From MADRE2 sp964397015 (lineage in GTDB: Bacteria; Desulfobacterota; Desulfobacteria; Desulfobacterales; Desulfobacteraceae), in assembly GCA_964397015.1 (NCBI GenBank), contig CAYNHL010000010.1:1-53528 (forward strand): a stretch of 53,528 nt of DNA, in the 5' to 3' direction. The notes beneath the pieces are model-generated. The model did not search any database. It was not told where the DNA came from and saw only the letters and a list, made by a program, of their open reading frames with translations. A program made the translations under genes and the position numbers. This document shows, piece after piece, positions 50,968-53,528 of this stretch. The stretch's first letter is position 1; every line of letters starts with the position of its first letter.

Positions 50968-52476
50968 ATGAATAGTCTTCGCAGTTTGACACTTTTTGAT
51001 TTCTACGAAACAAACGCAAAAACCCGGGGAACAAACACAGCCATCCACTTCCAGGGAATGGATATTTCCTTTAACGAGCTGCATGATCAAACCCGGCGCC
51101 TGGCAGGCGGCCTCTCACAACTCGGCCTGTCTTCCGGCAGCAGGATTGCCGTTCTGAGCTCCAACCACCCGGCATTTTTCCTTTTGTTCGGGGCTGCCGC
51201 CGCCCTGAACCTGACGCTGGTGCTTGTAAACCGGCGCCTTAGCGAAAACGAAATCAGCGGCATCATTGAAGATACCACGCCTGAAGTGATAGTTTCCGAT
51301 GCCGCCATATCTGATACCGCCATCAACCTCACCCGGACCTTTGACTTTGTGAATCACTGCTTTGTCATCGACACAAACGACGAGACCCTGTCCATCGCCC
51401 GCCTGATGTCCGGTGAGAAAATAGATGCCCCGAATGAATGCCGTATGGATGATCCGTACCTGATCATCCACACGGCCGCGGTGCAGGGCAGGCCAAGGGG
51501 TGCGGTACTCAGCCACGAAAACGTGGTGCTGGCCAGCCTTCAGGCAGCGCAGGCATTCGGCATCACTGAATCCTGGGCCCATTTGAATATCCTGCCCCTG
51601 TTCCACATAATGGGAGTCAATCTGGGCCTTGGATCATTTATGACAGGCGCAAAAAATGTCATTCTTGACAAATTTGATCCCCTCAAGACACTTGACCTCA
51701 TCCAGAACCAGCATATCAATATCATTGGTTCCTTTCCCCCCATATTGAACAACCTGATGGAAACGGCTGAAGACGGCCGCCATGACCTGTCCAGCCTGAA
51801 AATAGCAGCAGGCCTCGAGCAACCGGACACGGTCAGAAAATGGGAGTCCATGACAAGTTCCAGATTCTGGACAATGTATGGGCAAACAGAAACATCAGGG
51901 CTTGTCACTTTTTCTGAATACTTTGCCAGGCAAGGCTCTGCAGGTAAAATTTCCCTTCTGGCCAATATCGGCATTGTGGATGATCTCGATCACCCACTGC
52001 CGCCGGGACAGACCGGTGAAATTGTTGTTAAAGGTCCGCTGGTTTTCCGTGGATACTGGAAAGCCGACGCTTTGAATGCCCACACTTTCAGGGATGGATG
52101 GCATCATACCGGCGATCTGGGCATGATCGATACAGATGGTTTTTTATTTTTCAAAGGCCGCAAGGCTGAAAAAGAGTTGATCAAGCCCGGCGGTGAAAAC
52201 GTGTTTCCGGCTGAAGTGGAAAAGGTGATCTGCCAGCATCCGGCCATACAGGAAACCTGCGTCTTTGGTGTCCCGGATCCGAAATTCGGTGAAGGCATCA
52301 AGGCGGTATGTGTCCTCAAACCCGGACAGTCACTGACCGACAGGGAACTCATCGCGTTTACGGCCACAAAAATAGCCGGGTATAAAAAACCCCGCTACGT
52401 TGAATTTGTAGACAAACTGCCCAAAACACAATCCGGCATGCCGGACCGTGTTGCCATTAAGCAACAGTATACGTAA
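50968..52476 (+). CDS. AMP-binding (acyl-CoA synthetase-like) protein, degenerate
   Basis: About 502 residues of the ANL superfamily. The adenylate motifs WTMYGQTETSG, HHTGDLG and FKGRKAEKELIKPGGENVFPAEVE are present, but the A3 loop, normally TSGTTGxPKG, reads HTAAVQGRPRG, and the A10 lysine, normally PKTxxGK, is replaced: PKTQSGMPDR. Loss of this Lys predicts poor or no adenylation. It is followed by livG and another acyl-CoA synthetase gene. GGAG 12 bases before ATG 50968 supports this start weakly; ATG 50950 or TTG 50938 are alternatives. It might act only in thioester transfer or as a regulator (inference). Confidence 0.85.
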   Translation: MNSLRSLTLFDFYETNAKTRGTNTAIHFQGMDISFNELHDQTRRLAGGLSQLGLSSGSRIAVLSSNHPAFFLLFGAAAALNLTLVLVNRRLSENEISGIIEDTTPEVIVSDAAISDTAINLTRTFDFVNHCFVIDTNDETLSIARLMSGEKIDAPNECRMDDPYLIIHTAAVQGRPRGAVLSHENVVLASLQAAQAFGITESWAHLNILPLFHIMGVNLGLGSFMTGAKNVILDKFDPLKTLDLIQNQHINIIGSFPPILNNLMETAEDGRHDLSSLKIAAGLEQPDTVRKWESMTSSRFWTMYGQTETSGLVTFSEYFARQGSAGKISLLANIGIVDDLDHPLPPGQTGEIVVKGPLVFRGYWKADALNAHTFRDGWHHTGDLGMIDTDGFLFFKGRKAEKELIKPGGENVFPAEVEKVICQHPAIQETCVFGVPDPKFGEGIKAVCVLKPGQSLTDRELIAFTATKIAGYKKPRYVEFVDKLPKTQSGMPDRVAIKQQYT

Positions 52477-52477
52477 A

Positions 52478-52499
52478 TCCCTTGATGCAGGGACTTTTT
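52478..52499 (+). terminator. Weak hairpin with T-run after the AMP-binding gene
   Basis: TCCCT (52478-52482) and AGGGA (52489-52493) form a 5-bp stem with a 6-base loop, followed by C and five T. It may partly terminate or stabilise the RNA ahead of livG. Confidence 0.4.
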
Positions 52500-52530
52500 C
52501 AAAAACCTGACAGCTAAATTTGGATGGGTT

Positions 52531-53292
52531 ATGACGCAACTTACTATTTCCAATGTTACGCTTTCCTTTGGCGGCCTCAAGGCACTATCCAATGTGGATA
52601 TGACCATTGAACCAGGGTTGATCACATCCATTATCGGACCCAATGGTGCCGGCAAAACCAGCCTGCTCAACTGTATTTCCGGATTTTATCACCCCACCAG
52701 AGGTGATATTTTCTACAAGGACAGCCCTTTGACCCATGCTTCTCCCCACCAGGTCTCCAACATGGGAATAGCCAGGGCCTTCCAGAACCTGGAACTGTTT
52801 TCAGGACTGTCGGTACTTGACAACCTGCTCTTGGCCAGGCACCAGAACCTGAATTATTCGTTTTTTCAGGCAGCCGTTTTCTACGGCAGAGCCTCCAGGA
52901 TAGAAGCGGAAAACAGAAAGTACGTGGAAGACATTATTGATTTCATGGAACTCGAGCCAGTGCGCAAACACAATGTGGGAAGCCTTAGCTACGGATTCCA
53001 GAAAAAGGTCGAAGTGGCCAGGGCACTGACAATGGACCCGGACATCCTGCTGCTCGATGAGCCCATGGCCGGCATGAACATCCAGGAAAAAGAAGACATC
53101 GTCCGGTTCATCATGGATATCCAGAAGGAGCGCAATATCACCGTGGTCCTGGTAGAGCATGATCTCGGGGTTGTCATGGATATCTCCGACCGGATCTATG
53201 TACTGGATTTCGGGGTGGTCATAGGATCAGGAACCCCGGAACAAGTGGCAGCCGATCCCAAAGTAATTGAAGCCTATATCGGGGAGGACTAA
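52531..53292 (+). CDS. livG: Branched-chain amino acid-type ABC transporter ATPase (LivG-like)
   Basis: 253 residues. Walker A GPNGAGKT (36-43), signature LSYGFQKKVEVARAL, Walker B ILLLDEPMAGMN, and the LivG-type VEHDLGVVMDISDRIYVLDFG end. ABC cassettes of this type occur in Liv systems and in clusters for aromatic or fatty acid uptake. In this operon it is flanked by two acyl-CoA synthetase-like genes, so the solute may be an organic acid rather than an amino acid (inference). Permeases and binding protein would be past the window. Confidence 0.92.
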   Translation: MTQLTISNVTLSFGGLKALSNVDMTIEPGLITSIIGPNGAGKTSLLNCISGFYHPTRGDIFYKDSPLTHASPHQVSNMGIARAFQNLELFSGLSVLDNLLLARHQNLNYSFFQAAVFYGRASRIEAENRKYVEDIIDFMELEPVRKHNVGSLSYGFQKKVEVARALTMDPDILLLDEPMAGMNIQEKEDIVRFIMDIQKERNITVVLVEHDLGVVMDISDRIYVLDFGVVIGSGTPEQVAADPKVIEAYIGED

Positions 53293-53297
53293 TCGAC

Positions 53298-53528
53298 ATG
53301 AGTAACAATGAACATCTGCTTTCCTATTCCATCCCCCAACTGCTGCGGTGGCGGGTGGCAGAAACCCCCAAGCGGCCGGCCCTGCGGGAAAAAGACTATG
53401 GTATCTGGAACTCCTATACCTGGGAAGAATATTACGACTACGTCAGAAAAACCGGTATGGGACTCAAGGCCATTGGAATCGAAAAAGGGGATACCATCGC
53501 CATTATTTCGGACAATATCCCGGAACTG
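53298..53528 (+). CDS. Acyl-CoA synthetase (AMP-binding), 5' part, cut by the window end
   Basis: Only the first 77 codons are seen: ATG 53298, ten bases after GGAGG, reading SIPQLLRWRVAETPKRPALR, then YTWEEYYDYVRKTG and KGDTIAIISDN. This is the N-terminus of long-chain-type AMP-forming acyl-CoA synthetases such as FadD/FadD15. No stop in frame to the window edge. It starts 5 bases after the livG stop and is probably co-transcribed. Catalytic motifs are outside the window, so activity cannot be judged. Confidence 0.88.
   Translation, partial: MSNNEHLLSYSIPQLLRWRVAETPKRPALREKDYGIWNSYTWEEYYDYVRKTGMGLKAIGIEKGDTIAIISDNIPEL

Noticed and set aside
1..53528. tRNA genes, IS elements, CRISPR arrays or phage genes
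   Set aside because: No T-loop patterns outside protein genes, no transposase-like reading frames, no regularly spaced repeats and no phage proteins were seen.

Overview
The window looks like a chromosomal segment of a strictly anaerobic, probably sulfate-reducing member of the Desulfobacterota (Desulfobacterales-like). This is inferred from gene content: a tungsten-type aldehyde ferredoxin oxidoreductase, a periplasmic [NiFeSe] hydrogenase, a 2-oxoacid:ferredoxin oxidoreductase, several acyl-CoA dehydrogenases, GTP-type PEP carboxykinase and many PAS sensor kinases. Genes are dense, with many 4-base ATGA/GTGA overlaps. No tRNA, rRNA, IS element, phage gene or CRISPR array was seen. It reads as core metabolic chromosome rather than an island.

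Layout. 1-4.6 kb: PEP carboxykinase with an enolase-superfamily enzyme (+), then an FKBP isomerase and an iron-sulfur flavoprotein (-). 4.7-10.4 kb (-): an acyl-CoA dehydrogenase/thiolase pair, and an aldehyde ferredoxin oxidoreductase overlapping a MoaD/ThiS-like sulfur carrier. 10.6-18.7 kb (+): YggT, DivIVA, two PilT-type ATPases, a zinc-ribbon protein, a class A penicillin-binding protein and a SPOR protein, together a cell-envelope and motility block. 18.7-21.2 kb: YedF (selenium metabolism), a tRNA-dihydrouridine synthase and a thioesterase. 21.2-29.2 kb: hydrogenase locus with structural genes and protease on + and hypC-hypF-hypD-hypE on -. 29.3-34.5 kb: a large PAS histidine kinase, and a radical SAM enzyme overlapping a homocitrate/isopropylmalate-synthase-like enzyme. 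34.6-38.6 kb (+): a P-loop ATPase, a four-subunit 2-oxoacid:ferredoxin oxidoreductase and an ACT protein. 38.6-41 kb: uncharacterised proteins. 41-44 kb (-): XRE-cupin regulator with acyl-CoA dehydrogenase, and a branched-chain aminotransferase. 44.1-50.8 kb: membrane protein, threonine dehydrogenase, glycine C-acetyltransferase, response regulator and two kinases. 50.9-53.5 kb (+): a degenerate acyl-CoA-ligase-like protein, LivG and the start of an acyl-CoA synthetase.

The most important hidden feature is in the hydrogenase. The large subunit appears to stop at a TGA at 23826-23828, but reading continues in frame for 22 residues that complete the Ni-binding motif D-P-U-L-G-C-A-V-H and then meet TAA. 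A hairpin with a small G-U-containing loop sits 17-22 bases after the TGA, and the small subunit has the extra cysteine typical of [NiFeSe] enzymes. The TGA is therefore read as selenocysteine, and the CDS given here is 22389-23897.

Other points of interest are a 15-base operator shared by two fatty-acid/acyl-CoA loci 8 kb apart, a different near-perfect palindrome before the acyl-CoA dehydrogenase/thiolase pair, paired ATGGTT/AACCAT palindromes between the AOR and yggT promoters, an AMP-binding protein lacking the catalytic lysine, and a threonine-catabolism operon translationally coupled to a response regulator.
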